Shown: positions 29,291 to 40,176, numbered from the stretch's first letter. The stretch is 64,000 nucleotides of DNA from Bacteroidetes bacterium CG2_30_33_31 (GCA_001872625.1 MNXP01000050.1:106419-170418); one strand, 5' to 3'. Made by a program: numbers and translations. The notes: generated by a model from the sequence alone, not told the origin.

Positions 29291-30280
29291 ATGATAGATT
29301 TATCAATAAATTATTTGGGGTTGAAATTAAAAAACCCGATTATTATTGCCAGTTCTGGACTTTCAAATTCAATTGAAAAAATTAAAAAATTGGAAGAAAA
29401 TGGTGCTGGTGCAATAGTACTTAAATCTCTTTTTGAGGAACAATTAATTGCAGAATACTCACAAGGGAAAAACTCTACTGTTAATATAGGCTATAATGTT
29501 GAAAATTATATTAGCAGTCATATTGGCAATAATTCCATTGAAAAATATATTAATTTAATAAAGGAAGCTAAAGCAAAGATATCGATTCCAATAATTGCAA
29601 GCATAAATTGTATTGATGATAAAGAATGGACAAATTGGGCAAAGAAATTTGAAGATGCTGGTGCAGATGCGTTGGAAATTAACTTATCAATATTGCCATC
29701 AGATGAAAGCAAAAATGCATTAGAAGTAGAAAAGATGATTTTCGCCATACTTAAAAAAATTCGCCAGGCAGTAGAAATACCCATTGCTTTAAAAATGAGC
29801 TTATATTCAACAACCTTGGCCACAATGGTAAAAACTATTTCATTAACTCACAACGTAAATGGAATTGTTTTATTCAACAGATTCTATAATCCAGACATTG
29901 ATATTGAAAACATGAAAGTAACATCTTCAAATGTTTTTAGTAATTCAACAGATAACGGCACAACATTAAGATGGCTTTCAATATTAAGTCCAATAGTAGA
30001 TAATAATGTTGATTTAATTGCCACTACTGGCATTCATAATGGAGAAACCGTTGTAAAACAACTTCTTGCTGGCGCCACAGCAGTTCAGATTGCCTCAGCA
30101 ATTTACATTCATGGTCCTGAAATAATTTTAGTGATGTTAAAAGTTCTGGAAGATTGGATGATTCGTCATAATTTTAAATCTGTTTCAGAATTTAAAGGAA
30201 AATTATCTTTTAACCCAAATAATAACACAGTAGCTTTTGAAAGAATTCAATTTATGAAGCATTTTGGAGGTATTGAATAA
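29291..30280 (+). CDS. Dihydroorotate dehydrogenase-like protein
   Basis: LSINYLGLKLKNPIIIASSGLS; DALEINLS; IALKMS; TTGIHNGETVVKQLLAGATAVQIASAI. Confidence 0.85.
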   Translation: MIDLSINYLGLKLKNPIIIASSGLSNSIEKIKKLEENGAGAIVLKSLFEEQLIAEYSQGKNSTVNIGYNVENYISSHIGNNSIEKYINLIKEAKAKISIPIIASINCIDDKEWTNWAKKFEDAGADALEINLSILPSDESKNALEVEKMIFAILKKIRQAVEIPIALKMSLYSTTLATMVKTISLTHNVNGIVLFNRFYNPDIDIENMKVTSSNVFSNSTDNGTTLRWLSILSPIVDNNVDLIATTGIHNGETVVKQLLAGATAVQIASAIYIHGPEIILVMLKVLEDWMIRHNFKSVSEFKGKLSFNPNNNTVAFERIQFMKHFGGIE

Positions 30281-30309
30281 CAGTATATTAAGAATATAAA
30301 ACAATATTT

Positions 30310-31116
30310 ATGGAAAATTTAAATGGAATAATTTCACAAGTTGTGCAAGTCTCGCCAATTATGAAAGTATTCAGAATTGCTCCCGATGGATGGGAGTTGC
30401 CCGATTTCAAACCTGGTCAGTTTGTTGCATTACATTTACCAGCATCAGCAGAAAAGATAAAAGAATCTACAGCCGATTACGAAGATTTCCCACCAGAACA
30501 GCTTATTAAAAGAGCCTATTCAATCGCATCATCGTCAAAGTCCAAACAGTATTTGGAGTTTTATATTACACTTGTTCATTCGGGTGCATTATCTCCAAGG
30601 TTATTCAATTTACAGATTGGTGACCGCATTGGCGTTGGAACAAAATTCGTTGGCATGTTTACTCTTGATCAAGTAGCCGATGAAAGAAATGTAGTTTTTA
30701 TAGCTACTGGCACTGGAGTAGCGCCATATATGAGCATGCTACGAACAGATGCACTTCACAGAAAAGGCAGAATTGCAGTTATTCATGGCGCTGCAAATAG
30801 TTGGGATTTAGGCTATTCATCTGAACTTCAACTATTACAAAATTTTGCTCCAGGATTTATATATATTCCAACCATCACCGAACCAAAAAAGGAAATGACT
30901 CCTTGGCCTGGTGAAACAGATTTTATTCAGAATATGTGGAAAAAAGGAATCATGGAAAAACATTGGGGATTTAAACCAACTCCAAAAGATACTGATGTTT
31001 TTTTATGTGGAAATCCTAAAATGATTGCAGATATGATTGATGCAATGCAATTAGAAAATTTTAGCGAATGGTCAAGGAAAAACCCTGAAGGACAAATACA
31101 TGTAGAAAAATTTTAA
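30310..31116 (+). CDS. fpr: Ferredoxin--NADP reductase
   Basis: FKPGQFVALHLP; RAYSIASS; FIATGTGVAPYMSMLR; DVFLCGNPKMIADM. Confidence 0.87.
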   Translation: MENLNGIISQVVQVSPIMKVFRIAPDGWELPDFKPGQFVALHLPASAEKIKESTADYEDFPPEQLIKRAYSIASSSKSKQYLEFYITLVHSGALSPRLFNLQIGDRIGVGTKFVGMFTLDQVADERNVVFIATGTGVAPYMSMLRTDALHRKGRIAVIHGAANSWDLGYSSELQLLQNFAPGFIYIPTITEPKKEMTPWPGETDFIQNMWKKGIMEKHWGFKPTPKDTDVFLCGNPKMIADMIDAMQLENFSEWSRKNPEGQIHVEKF

Positions 31117-31207
31117 ATTTTATTTTAAACTTATGGGAAAATATATTTTGTTGATAATAAATTTCCCCATTTTTAATTTTTAGAAATGAATCTGCTAAAA
31201 TGCATTT

Positions 31208-31876
31208 ATGGATAGAATTAGAGAAATTATTCGAGATGGATACGATTTCGATTTAAAATTTATTTTGAAAAAAGCTTTTGAAATGATGAAGAAAAACACG
31301 CTTTTACTTTCAATGTATTCCTCGATTTATATTCTATTTAGTTTTTTTTGTATCACATTTGGCTATTGGGGATTTCTACTACAAGCAATTATGTCAGGGC
31401 CATTTATCGCTGGATATTTTTCAGCATTTCACAAATCAGAAAACGCTATGCCTTTCGATTTAAATGATTTGCTGCAAGGTCTAAAAAATCCTATCCCATA
31501 TATTTCAATTACCATTCTAACAGGAATCTTAAGTTCATTAGGCCTTTGGCTTTTCATTTTACCAGGTATTTATTTAATAATCGCCTACTTTTTTGCCATA
31601 CCTTTTTCAATATTTAAAAATTTAAATACTTGGGAATCTATGGAAGCATCACGATTAACTATTACCAAAAAGCTTCCAAATTTCACCGCACTAATATTGA
31701 TACTATTAGTATTGAATATTTTGGGAGCATTTTTATATGGAATTGGTCTAATATTCACAATTCCATATACTTACGCATCAATTTATGTTGCATTTAACAG
31801 CGTATTTCCTGAGATTTCTTCTGAAGCAGCACATGAAGTGGATGATGATAAATTAGATTTCACAATGTTTCGATAA
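31208..31876 (+). CDS. Hypothetical multi-pass membrane protein (DUF975/DUF4013-like)
   Basis: Several hydrophobic segments; WLFILPGIYLIIAYFFAIPF. Confidence 0.6.
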   Translation: MDRIREIIRDGYDFDLKFILKKAFEMMKKNTLLLSMYSSIYILFSFFCITFGYWGFLLQAIMSGPFIAGYFSAFHKSENAMPFDLNDLLQGLKNPIPYISITILTGILSSLGLWLFILPGIYLIIAYFFAIPFSIFKNLNTWESMEASRLTITKKLPNFTALILILLVLNILGAFLYGIGLIFTIPYTYASIYVAFNSVFPEISSEAAHEVDDDKLDFTMFR

Positions 31877-32922
31877 TGAGCGAGGACAATAAATATATGC
31901 AACGATGCCTTGAATTGGCAAAAAAAGGTATCCAAAATGTTGCACCAAATCCAATGGTAGGCTGCGTAATTGTGCATAAAGGGAGAATTATTGGAGAAGG
32001 TTTTCATAAAAAATTTGGTGAGGCACACGCTGAAGTAAACGCAATTAACAGCGTAAAAAACACTGAATTATTAAAAGAAAGTACTCTTTTTGTAAATTTG
32101 GAACCCTGCTCTCATCATGGGAAAACTCCACCCTGTTCCGATTTAATTATTGAAAATAAAATTCCAAAAGTTGTTATCGGATGTCAAGATATTTTTGAGA
32201 AAGTTGCTGGCAAAGGAGTTGAAAAATTGCAAAATGCTGGAATTGATGTAAAAATTGGGATATTGGATGAAGAATCTTTAAATTTAAATAGAAGATTTTT
32301 TACATTTCATCAACATAAAAGACCATATATCATTCTAAAATGGGCGGAAACTATTGACGGATATATAGATATAGATAGGAATGACAAAGAAACTGGCATA
32401 AGTTGGATAACACATCCATATCTTCGAATTCCAGTTCATAAATGGAGAAGCGAGGAAAGTGGAATTATTGTTGGAACTAAAACTGCCTTAAATGACAACC
32501 CACAGCTAAATACCAGACTTTGGAAAGGCCAAAATCCAATCAGATTTTTAATTGATAAGCAGCTAAAATTACCAAGAAGCTTATACCTTTTTGATGGTGA
32601 AATTCCTACATATATCTTCACCTCTGAAAGTGGAATAGATAAACCAAATTTAACATTCATAAAAATTGATTTTACTAAAAATATTATTCCTCAAATGCTG
32701 GAAAAAATGTACGATTTAGGTACACTTTCTCTTATTGTGGAAGGTGGAAGAACAATCATACAAAGTTTTATTGAGGACGATATATGGGATGAAGCGAGAG
32801 TTTTTGTGGGCAACAAAACATTTGGCAAAGGTTCTAAAGCGCCAATAATCAAAAAAAAAATGGATAGTTATCACCAATTTGGAGAAGACAGAATACTTTA
32901 TTTTAGAAATAGAAAACAATAA
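31876..32922 (+). CDS. ribD: Bifunctional riboflavin biosynthesis deaminase/reductase
   Basis: PNPMVGCVIVHKGRIIGEGFH; HAEVNAI; LEPCSHHGKTPPCSDLII; LIVEGGRTII. Confidence 0.95.
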   Translation: MSEDNKYMQRCLELAKKGIQNVAPNPMVGCVIVHKGRIIGEGFHKKFGEAHAEVNAINSVKNTELLKESTLFVNLEPCSHHGKTPPCSDLIIENKIPKVVIGCQDIFEKVAGKGVEKLQNAGIDVKIGILDEESLNLNRRFFTFHQHKRPYIILKWAETIDGYIDIDRNDKETGISWITHPYLRIPVHKWRSEESGIIVGTKTALNDNPQLNTRLWKGQNPIRFLIDKQLKLPRSLYLFDGEIPTYIFTSESGIDKPNLTFIKIDFTKNIIPQMLEKMYDLGTLSLIVEGGRTIIQSFIEDDIWDEARVFVGNKTFGKGSKAPIIKKKMDSYHQFGEDRILYFRNRKQ

Positions 32923-32928
32923 AAGCAC

Positions 32929-32956
32929 AAAAGCCAATAGAATTCCATTGGCTTTT
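32929..32956. terminator. Bidirectional intrinsic terminator
   Basis: AAAAGCCAAT-AGAATTCC-ATTGGCTTTT between convergent genes. Confidence 0.8.
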
Positions 32957-32977
32957 GTTATTGATAAAAAAATTAAT

Positions 32978-33865
32978 TTATTCTTCAATAGGCGAAGCGC
33001 TATAACATTTTACATTTCTGTCAACTTTTTTCAATAGGCCTTGTAAAACTTTTCCAGGTCCCACTTCCACATATTCCGTCATTCCCTCAGCAAGCATATT
33101 TTTCATAATCTGAGTCCAACGAACTGGAGATGTAAGTTGTTTTATCAAGTTTGATTTAATTATGTCTGGATTAGCAACAGCCTGAGCATTAACATTTTGA
33201 TATATAGGGCAAATGGGGCTAATAATCTTTGTATGATTTATAGCTTTCTCAAGTTCAATTTTTGCAGATTCCATCAAAGGAGAATGAAAAGCCCCGCCCA
33301 CATTCAGTTTCATAGCTCTTTTTGCACCTTTTTCTGTTAGCTTCTCAATTGCTAAATCTACTCCATTTATACTTCCAGATATTACAAGTTGACCAGGACA
33401 ATTATAATTTGCAGGAACTACAATCTCATTAATACTCCTACAAACACTTTCCACAACATCATCATCAAGGCCAACAATAGCAGCCATTGTAGAAGGTTCA
33501 ACTTCACATGCTGCTTGCATAGCCATGGCTCTTTTAAACACCAATCCCAATCCATCATCGAATGACATGGCACCAGAAGCAACTAAAGCAGAAAACTCAC
33601 CTAATGAATGCCCAGCAACCATGTTAGGTTTGAAATCTTTCAACATTTTCGCCATAATAACCGAATGCAAAAATATTGCAGGCTGCGTAACCTTAGTCTG
33701 TTTAAGGTCGTCATCTGTGCCATCAAACATAAGGTCGGTAATATTAAATTTTAAGATTGAATTTGCTTTTTTATATAATTCCTTAGCTTCGGAAAAATTA
33801 TCAAAAAGATCTTTGCCCATACCTACAAATTGAGCACCCTGTCCAGGGAATACGTATGCTTTCAT
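32978..33865 (-). CDS. fabD: Malonyl-CoA:ACP transacylase
   Basis: FPGQGAQFVGMGKDL; GHSLGEFSALVASGAM; GGAFHSPLM; EVGPGKVLQGLLKK. Confidence 0.95.
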   Translation of the reverse strand: MKAYVFPGQGAQFVGMGKDLFDNFSEAKELYKKANSILKFNITDLMFDGTDDDLKQTKVTQPAIFLHSVIMAKMLKDFKPNMVAGHSLGEFSALVASGAMSFDDGLGLVFKRAMAMQAACEVEPSTMAAIVGLDDDVVESVCRSINEIVVPANYNCPGQLVISGSINGVDLAIEKLTEKGAKRAMKLNVGGAFHSPLMESAKIELEKAINHTKIISPICPIYQNVNAQAVANPDIIKSNLIKQLTSPVRWTQIMKNMLAEGMTEYVEVGPGKVLQGLLKKVDRNVKCYSASPIEE

Positions 33866-33890
33866 ATAGAGTTTTAAATTATTAAATCAA

Positions 33891-34622
33891 TTATTTTCTA
33901 TTTCCGAATATTCTTAGCATGAATAAGAATAGATTTATGAAATCTAAATATAGCGAAAGGGCACCCATAATAACAAGTTTATTAGCAGTAACATCGCCAT
34001 ATTCTAATCCCTGACCAATTCTTTTTATTTTTTGAACATCATAGGCTGTTAAACCGGTAAAAATTAACACTCCAATGATACTGATAATATAATCCATTCG
34101 CGCACTTTGCATAAAATAATTTGCAATGGAGGCAATAATAATTCCAATTAACGCCATATAAAGTATTGATCCAAAATGTGTTAAATCCGTTTTAGTAGTA
34201 TAACCTAATAAAGCCATAGCACCAAAAGTGCCAGCGGTTATTATAAATACTGAGGCAATAGATGCTAATTTATAAATAACAAAAATGGAAGATAAACTTA
34301 TGCCCATTAGAGCAGAAAAAAGCCCAAAAATGAGAACCAAAGAGCCATAAGAAAGTTTTTGAAAACGCATTCCCATAACCATTACCAGAATAAATGGTGC
34401 AAAAATGGAAACATAACCAAATATGGTCATTCCGCCAGCACCATTATAAATGTATCTTAGCATTTCGGCACTCGTACCAAAATAAAAAGCAAAGACTCCT
34501 GATACTAATAATGCCAATGCCATCCATGAAAAAACATTTGAAACAAAGGTTTTTGACAATGTAGCATCATAATTTTTTGATGCTGATGAATTGCTGTTTG
34601 AATTAATAAAATTGTTCATCAT
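33891..34622 (-). CDS. Bax inhibitor-1/YccA family membrane protein
   Basis: Seven-TM-like hydrophobicity; GLTAYDVQKIK; LVIMGALSLYLDFINLFLFMLRIFG. Confidence 0.87.
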   Translation of the reverse strand: MMNNFINSNSNSSASKNYDATLSKTFVSNVFSWMALALLVSGVFAFYFGTSAEMLRYIYNGAGGMTIFGYVSIFAPFILVMVMGMRFQKLSYGSLVLIFGLFSALMGISLSSIFVIYKLASIASVFIITAGTFGAMALLGYTTKTDLTHFGSILYMALIGIIIASIANYFMQSARMDYIISIIGVLIFTGLTAYDVQKIKRIGQGLEYGDVTANKLVIMGALSLYLDFINLFLFMLRIFGNRK

Positions 34623-34641
34623 TTGATTATTTATTTACGTG

Positions 34642-34649
34642 CAAATTTA
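34642..34649 (-). promoter_or_regulatory. -7 element (TAAATTTG on minus strand)
   Basis: CAAATTTA upstream of the BI-1 gene. Confidence 0.45.
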
Positions 34650-34714
34650 GATTATTTAATTTATTGTTTGATTAAAATTTAAAGATTTATTAGAAATATT
34701 ATTAACCTAATTAA

Positions 34715-35326
34715 CTATGATAAATGGCTATTAATCAAGTGTAAAAATTCATCTCTGGTCTTTTGATTGTTCAAAAAAGCACCTGTAAAATCAGATGTTG
34801 TAGTAACGCTATGTTGTTTTTCTACGCCACGCATAGCCATGCATAAATGTTTTGCTTCTATTACAACAGCCACACCTAAAGGATGCAATGCCTCTTGAAT
34901 TGAATCTTTTATGTGCATCGTAAGCCGTTCTTGCACTTGCAATCGACGCGACAAAACATCAACAACACGGGCAATTTTGCTTAATCCCGTGATTTTTCCA
35001 TTTGGAATATATGCTACATGAGCTTTACCAATAAATGGGATCATGTGGTGCTCGCAAAGCGAGTAAACCTCAATATCTTTAACAAGAACCATTTGGCTGT
35101 ATTTTTCTGAAAATATTGCCGATTGAATTATCTCAAGAGGATCAATTAAATATCCTTGAGTTAGAAATTGCATCGATTTTGCTACCCTCTCAGGAGTTGA
35201 TAAAAGTCCTTCTCTATTTGGATCTTCACCAATTAAACCTAAAATTTCTTTATAATGGTATGCTAACTTTTTTGTTGTTTCTTCATTATATTTATCGAAA
35301 CGAACATATCCTTTTGAATCATTCAT
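34715..35326 (-). CDS. folE: GTP cyclohydrolase I
   Basis: [61 protein letters not shown]. Confidence 0.96.
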   Translation of the reverse strand: MNDSKGYVRFDKYNEETTKKLAYHYKEILGLIGEDPNREGLLSTPERVAKSMQFLTQGYLIDPLEIIQSAIFSEKYSQMVLVKDIEVYSLCEHHMIPFIGKAHVAYIPNGKITGLSKIARVVDVLSRRLQVQERLTMHIKDSIQEALHPLGVAVVIEAKHLCMAMRGVEKQHSVTTTSDFTGAFLNNQKTRDEFLHLINSHLS

Positions 35327-35352
35327 TTGTTATATTTGTATTTATTAAGTTG

Positions 35353-35360
35353 CAAAAATA
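35353..35360 (-). promoter_or_regulatory. -7 element (TATTTTTG on minus strand)
   Basis: CAAAAATA about 27 nt upstream of folE. Confidence 0.45.
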
Positions 35361-35367
35361 TATAAAG

Positions 35368-35877
35368 ATGAACTACTTTCTTTCAAGAAACTGTTATATA
35401 TTGTTATTTGTATTATTCTTTTTTCCAACAACATTAAAAGCTAATAGTTTGAATGACAGCATTAGTCTAAAAATTAGCCGTCCCGAAATTATTTGGGCAG
35501 TTTTTCACCCTTTCAAAATTCATAAAGCATTGCTTATCAGCAAAGAAACAATTGTTATTACTGATTCAATTGCGAATTCAGGACTTCTTGTAGGATATAA
35601 TGGCGGCAAATTGGATGCATTTAAACATTGCCTTTGGTCAGCTTTATTATGTCAAGAAATTGGAAAACAGGCGGCTTCAGCATTGACAAAAGCACATGAA
35701 AAAGGAAACAGAATAGCTTATCGAAGAATGAAAAAGCCAAATTTAATTATTTATAGTATAATGGATGCAGCAAATAACCAAGTTGGGATTGAGATTGGGA
35801 GCCATAAAATGAATAGGCTAAAAACAATTTTTGAAGTAATTGATACCCTTGAAAAAGGAAAATTATTATATATTTAA
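35368..35877 (+). CDS. DUF6973-like secreted protein
   Basis: ATG at 35368 gives signal peptide NYFLSRNCYILLFVLFFFPTTLKA; GGKLDAFKHCLWSALLCQEIGKQAASALTKAHE. Track start 35116 lies inside folE. Confidence 0.65.
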   Translation: MNYFLSRNCYILLFVLFFFPTTLKANSLNDSISLKISRPEIIWAVFHPFKIHKALLISKETIVITDSIANSGLLVGYNGGKLDAFKHCLWSALLCQEIGKQAASALTKAHEKGNRIAYRRMKKPNLIIYSIMDAANNQVGIEIGSHKMNRLKTIFEVIDTLEKGKLLYI

Positions 35878-36001
35878 GTCTCCAGATTTTTTTTTAAGTC
35901 AACTATTCCAATAAGGACTTCAGCTTACATTATCTTTACTAATATTAAGGAAATAAATTTCTATAATAATTTTATTAACAGACTTATGTAAGAAATAAAT
36001 C

Positions 36002-37078
36002 TTATTTAGGCGCCTTTATAAAAAGATAAATTCCAATAATAGAAAAAACGAAATTTGGAATCCAAACGGCAATCCAAGGAGTAAGAGTTCCAAAAGTGGC
36101 AAAAACTGTGGAAATTTGCATAATAACAATAAACGAAAAGCTTATTACAATTCCAAGAGCCATCTGCAATCCAATTCCTCCTCTCAATTTATGACTTGAA
36201 ATTGAAATTCCTATTAATGTGAGCACGATTGTGGCAAATGGAAATGCAATCCTCTTATGCTTATCAACTTCATAAAATTTTAGTTTTTCCGATCCTTTAA
36301 TTTTTTCTTCATGAATAAAGCGTCTCATTTCTGTAAAATTCATCACTTCAATAGGTTGCAATTCATTAGAGAAATCTATTGGCTTCACATTAAAAGTTGT
36401 ATCTATTCTACTTCCTTTTTCAAATTTATCACCATAATCAAACAATCTTCTGATATTATAATTCGAAATAATCCAATGTCCAGTAATAGTATCATAAGTA
36501 ATTTTGTCGGCGGTCATTTTGTAGGTTAATCCTTTTTCTGAAATCTTTTCAAAAGAAAAATTATAGCCAGTATGATCGTAAGTATTAAAATTTTCGACGT
36601 ATAGTATTTCGCCTTTTTTATTCTGAACATGTATGTTGTACTTGGCGTTATACATCTTCAAATTTAAATAATGAGACTCGAAATCAATTTTAATTTTATT
36701 TGTATAAGGAATTAAAAAATTAGATAAATAAAAAGATAAGAGCCCAATAATCAATGCCGAAATAAGGTATGGAAGCATGAATCTTTTAAAACTAATTCCA
36801 CCACTTAAAATGGCTATAATCTCAGTATCATAAGCCATTTTAGAAGTAAAATAAACTACGGCAATAAAAGTGAATAATGGGCTAAATAGATTTACAAAAA
36901 ATGGTATGAATGTCAAATAATAATGAAAAATTATTTCGTATAAAGAGGCATTGTTATTAATAAAATCATCAATCTTTTCGGAGATATCGAAAATAATAAC
37001 AATAACAATTATTAGAGCCAAAGTAAAAAAGAAAGTTCCTAAAAACTTCTTAATTATATATAAATCTATCTTCTTCAC
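36002..37078 (-). CDS. LptF/LptG-family permease (YjgP/YjgQ)
   Basis: Six-TM topology; LDLYIIKKFLGTFFFTL-type N-term; KHKRIAFPFATIVLTLIGISISS. Confidence 0.87.
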   Translation of the reverse strand: MKKIDLYIIKKFLGTFFFTLALIIVIVIIFDISEKIDDFINNNASLYEIIFHYYLTFIPFFVNLFSPLFTFIAVVYFTSKMAYDTEIIAILSGGISFKRFMLPYLISALIIGLLSFYLSNFLIPYTNKIKIDFESHYLNLKMYNAKYNIHVQNKKGEILYVENFNTYDHTGYNFSFEKISEKGLTYKMTADKITYDTITGHWIISNYNIRRLFDYGDKFEKGSRIDTTFNVKPIDFSNELQPIEVMNFTEMRRFIHEEKIKGSEKLKFYEVDKHKRIAFPFATIVLTLIGISISSHKLRGGIGLQMALGIVISFSFIVIMQISTVFATFGTLTPWIAVWIPNFVFSIIGIYLFIKAPK

Positions 37079-37174
37079 TTTGCAAAACTATATTAAAATC
37101 GATGAAGTTTTTGAAAAAACATATAAACGCATAAAAACGAAAAAATTACATTTTGTAGAGAGACTATAATATAC

Positions 37175-37182
37175 TACTTTTG
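37175..37182 (+). promoter_or_regulatory. -7 element TACTTTTG with TTTG at 37152-37155
   Basis: TTTG-N19-TACTTTTG. Confidence 0.55.
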
Positions 37183-37208
37183 TAATGAACTTTTTAAAAC
37201 AAAGATTT

Positions 37209-37784
37209 ATGAACTCAAAATATTTAAAAAACTCGGGAGTATATTTGCTTATTCATGGTATAGTTGCAATTTTAGTTGGAATGGCATTCATATTTGCCAC
37301 TAAATCCTTACTTTCAACTATAGTTCAAGTTTTTGGAATAATTATGTTAGTTCTGAGCGGAGTTTTTATTTTTTATAGCTTTTGGAGAAATGATGATAAA
37401 AAGCTTAATATTAAATATTTAGCTCTTATACAAGGAATATTATATTTAACACTTGGGGTTTTTACGCTTAGCAATTCGGCGCTAATGTTAAGCTTAATAA
37501 TTTTATTTTTTGGCATTTGGGCAATTTTAGCTGGAGGCTTCCAAATTTTTTATGGTCAAATATCAAAAAATAAAGTTTGGGCAAATAAAACACTTATTTT
37601 CAATGGGTTAATCCTTATTATTGTAGGATTAATTATGACTTTCAAGCAAGAAATATTTCTAAATTTTATTGGTAAAGTTATGGGCTGGATTTGTATTTTG
37701 AGTGGGCTTGTTACTTTCTTCTTTTCTATTTTGTTCTATCGTTTCAGCAAAAAAATCGTTGAAGATGAAGAAATATTAAGTTAA
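37209..37784 (+). CDS. HdeD/DUF308-like membrane protein
   Basis: Repeated TM pairs ILVGMAFIF / LSGVFIFYSF / ILAGGFQIFYG / IIVGLIMTF. Start moved to 37209 because the promoter abuts the track start. Confidence 0.7.
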   Translation: MNSKYLKNSGVYLLIHGIVAILVGMAFIFATKSLLSTIVQVFGIIMLVLSGVFIFYSFWRNDDKKLNIKYLALIQGILYLTLGVFTLSNSALMLSLIILFFGIWAILAGGFQIFYGQISKNKVWANKTLIFNGLILIIVGLIMTFKQEIFLNFIGKVMGWICILSGLVTFFFSILFYRFSKKIVEDEEILS

Positions 37785-39511
37785 AATTTGACCAAATAAC
37801 CAAAATGAATCTTCGAATTTCTTAGTGTTATTTTATTTCCATTTTCAGAACCCAGAGCATAATAAAATGAAAATATTCCAGAACCAGTATCAACATTAAT
37901 TCCAGCACCAAAACCTTTTGAGTAATCTTTTGTTTTAGCTGTAAGCGTCTTTTTTTCCACATAAGCCATATTGTAAAAAAACGCAATATTTGAATTTTGT
38001 TGTATTAAAATTCTATATTCAGCATTGAAAATTGAGAATGTAGATGCGCGAATACTTTCCTCATCGAAACCTCTTAATGATTTAAATCCCCCAATTCTAT
38101 ATAGTTCATTATCAAATATATAAGAATCAACTAAACTTGCACTTTCATTTAATATTCGAATTGTTGACTTAGAAAATATAGGAATAAAAACTTCTCCAGA
38201 GAAATAAATTATAGCTTTATTTGAATTCGATGGAATCTGATTTCCAAGAATAATATTATTCGCAATTTTTTTGTTGCCGGCTTCCAAATTTATTTTTCCA
38301 CCAAATCCACGCCTTGGATTTATATTGTAATTGTATGATGTGTATGCTGCACCAATTCCAAAGGTAATACTTGAATTATTAATATTGCTTAAACTTTCAT
38401 TTCCAATATTTGTACGCTGGTTAGTATTATAAACTGCAAAAGCACTAATATATTTGTCCAATCCAAAATGGTATGTAATTGCTGGTCTATTAATTACAGA
38501 AATAAACGCCGTATCCTGACGATATAAATGGAACATATAATTAATTCCAAAGTTGGTTTTATATAAATAAGGTTGCATGAATTTTAAATCAAGGGTTTGG
38601 TTGTTTTGTGGTGGTCTAATCCAATTAAATTCAAAGCTTTCGCCGTTTTTAAAAAGATTCACCAGCTTCAAAACAACATTTCCATTCAATGCCACCTTAC
38701 CAGTAATATTGTCGGTCATAAAACCAATAATTCCGTCAAAAGTGTTCGAATTTTTACGAGTAAAACCAATCTTCAGAATTGCCGAATTCTTAGAAAATAT
38801 TATATCAACCTTATTATTTACCTTTAAAAAATCCAAATTATTTATATTTTTTTCAATTTGTTTAATCTTTGATTCATTGTATATATCTCTTGGCATAATT
38901 TCAATAGAATTATAAAGTAAGTAAGGCGAAACCAGAGAATTATCTAAAAAAATAATTGTATCAATTTTTATAAAATTTCCTTTCTCCACTACCATTGTGG
39001 CATTTATAAAATTTTCGGAAATGAAAATATTTTCCAACTTAGTAGATGCAAAAGGATAACCATTATTTTCATAATATGTTAATATTTGCTCGTGAATACT
39101 TTCAATTTCAGATAAAGTAAAATCATTGCGAGCTTTAAAGTTATGGTTTTTTCCGTATGTTTCCATAGCTACCTGTACTTCTTCACTCAAAAACAGATTC
39201 TTCCACACGTATCTATTGCCAAGAAAAAATTTAATTGTAAAAATATTATTGTTTATAAAATAAGTATCTGATTTTGCTTCAATATAACCTGAATTATTAA
39301 GCTGAAAAACAGCAATATTTTTAATCTTCTCGAAATTTTCTAATTTGTATTTGCTGATATTAACAATAGAATTAATGATTTCAGTTTCTTTATTGTCGGA
39401 ACCAATAAAATTAAAATTTTTTATTGCCCGTTGTGAAAGCAATTCAGATGGATTTAAAATTGCAATTAATATAGCTATAAAAATACTTTGTTTCATTAAT
39501 CTAAATTCCAA
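37781..39511 (-). CDS. BamA/TamA-like outer-membrane protein (surface antigen D15)
   Basis: Signal peptide, POTRA-like repeats, C-term barrel; YRIGGFKSLRGFDEESIRAS. Confidence 0.8.
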   Translation of the reverse strand: MEFRLMKQSIFIAILIAILNPSELLSQRAIKNFNFIGSDNKETEIINSIVNISKYKLENFEKIKNIAVFQLNNSGYIEAKSDTYFINNNIFTIKFFLGNRYVWKNLFLSEEVQVAMETYGKNHNFKARNDFTLSEIESIHEQILTYYENNGYPFASTKLENIFISENFINATMVVEKGNFIKIDTIIFLDNSLVSPYLLYNSIEIMPRDIYNESKIKQIEKNINNLDFLKVNNKVDIIFSKNSAILKIGFTRKNSNTFDGIIGFMTDNITGKVALNGNVVLKLVNLFKNGESFEFNWIRPPQNNQTLDLKFMQPYLYKTNFGINYMFHLYRQDTAFISVINRPAITYHFGLDKYISAFAVYNTNQRTNIGNESLSNINNSSITFGIGAAYTSYNYNINPRRGFGGKINLEAGNKKIANNIILGNQIPSNSNKAIIYFSGEVFIPIFSKSTIRILNESASLVDSYIFDNELYRIGGFKSLRGFDEESIRASTFSIFNAEYRILIQQNSNIAFFYNMAYVEKKTLTAKTKDYSKGFGAGINVDTGSGIFSFYYALGSENGNKITLRNSKIHFGYLVKF

Positions 39512-40176
39512 TTTATAGGTTCTATATTATTATCAATCAGATATTTATTTGCTTTTGAGAAATGTTTACAACCGAAAAATCCTCTATAAGCCGACAGCGG
39601 TGAAGGATGCACAGCAGTGAGTAAGAGATGTTTATGAGCATCAATAAGTTCACATTTTTTTTTAGCATAATTGCCCCAAAGAAAAAAGACAATATTATTT
39701 TTCTGTTCAGCCAAAGATTTTATAGCAGCATCTGTAAATAATTCCCATCCCATATTCTGATGAGAACCAGCCTGATGGGCTCTAACAGTTAAGGTGGCAT
39801 TTAACAAAAGTACACCTTGATCAGCCCATTTTTGCAAATCACCATGAGCTGGTATTTTTAATCTCAAATCGGAATTTAACTCCTTATATATATTAGCCAA
39901 CGAAGGAGGAATTTCTATACCCGAAGGAACAGAAAAGCATAAACCATTAGCTTGACCAGGATTGTGGTATGGGTCTTGACCAATTATCACTGCTTTAACC
40001 TTATCAAATGGGGTGTTATTAAATGCCGCAAAAATATCAGCTCCTTTAGGAAATATTAGATTTTTACGTCGTTCTGAAATTAAAAATTCTTTCAATTTAA
40101 AAAAATATTCCGCCTTAAATTGAGGCATTAAAACCGCCTTCCAAGAGGATTCAATATTTGGGTTAATGTCATTCAT
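39496..40176 (-). CDS. ung: Uracil-DNA glycosylase
   Basis: VIIGQDPYHNPGQANGLCFSV; LLLNATLTV; VHPSPLSAYRGFFGCKHFSKAN. Confidence 0.96.
   Translation of the reverse strand: MNDINPNIESSWKAVLMPQFKAEYFFKLKEFLISERRKNLIFPKGADIFAAFNNTPFDKVKAVIIGQDPYHNPGQANGLCFSVPSGIEIPPSLANIYKELNSDLRLKIPAHGDLQKWADQGVLLLNATLTVRAHQAGSHQNMGWELFTDAAIKSLAEQKNNIVFFLWGNYAKKKCELIDAHKHLLLTAVHPSPLSAYRGFFGCKHFSKANKYLIDNNIEPINWNLD

Noticed and set aside
35116-35367. N-terminal extension of the 35116-35877 ORF
   Set aside because: Overlaps folE and its promoter; ATG at 35368 gives a clean signal peptide.
38577-38915. Plus-strand 112-aa ORF (and overlapping 38597-38827)
   Set aside because: Antisense to the BamA/TamA-like gene, no family resemblance.
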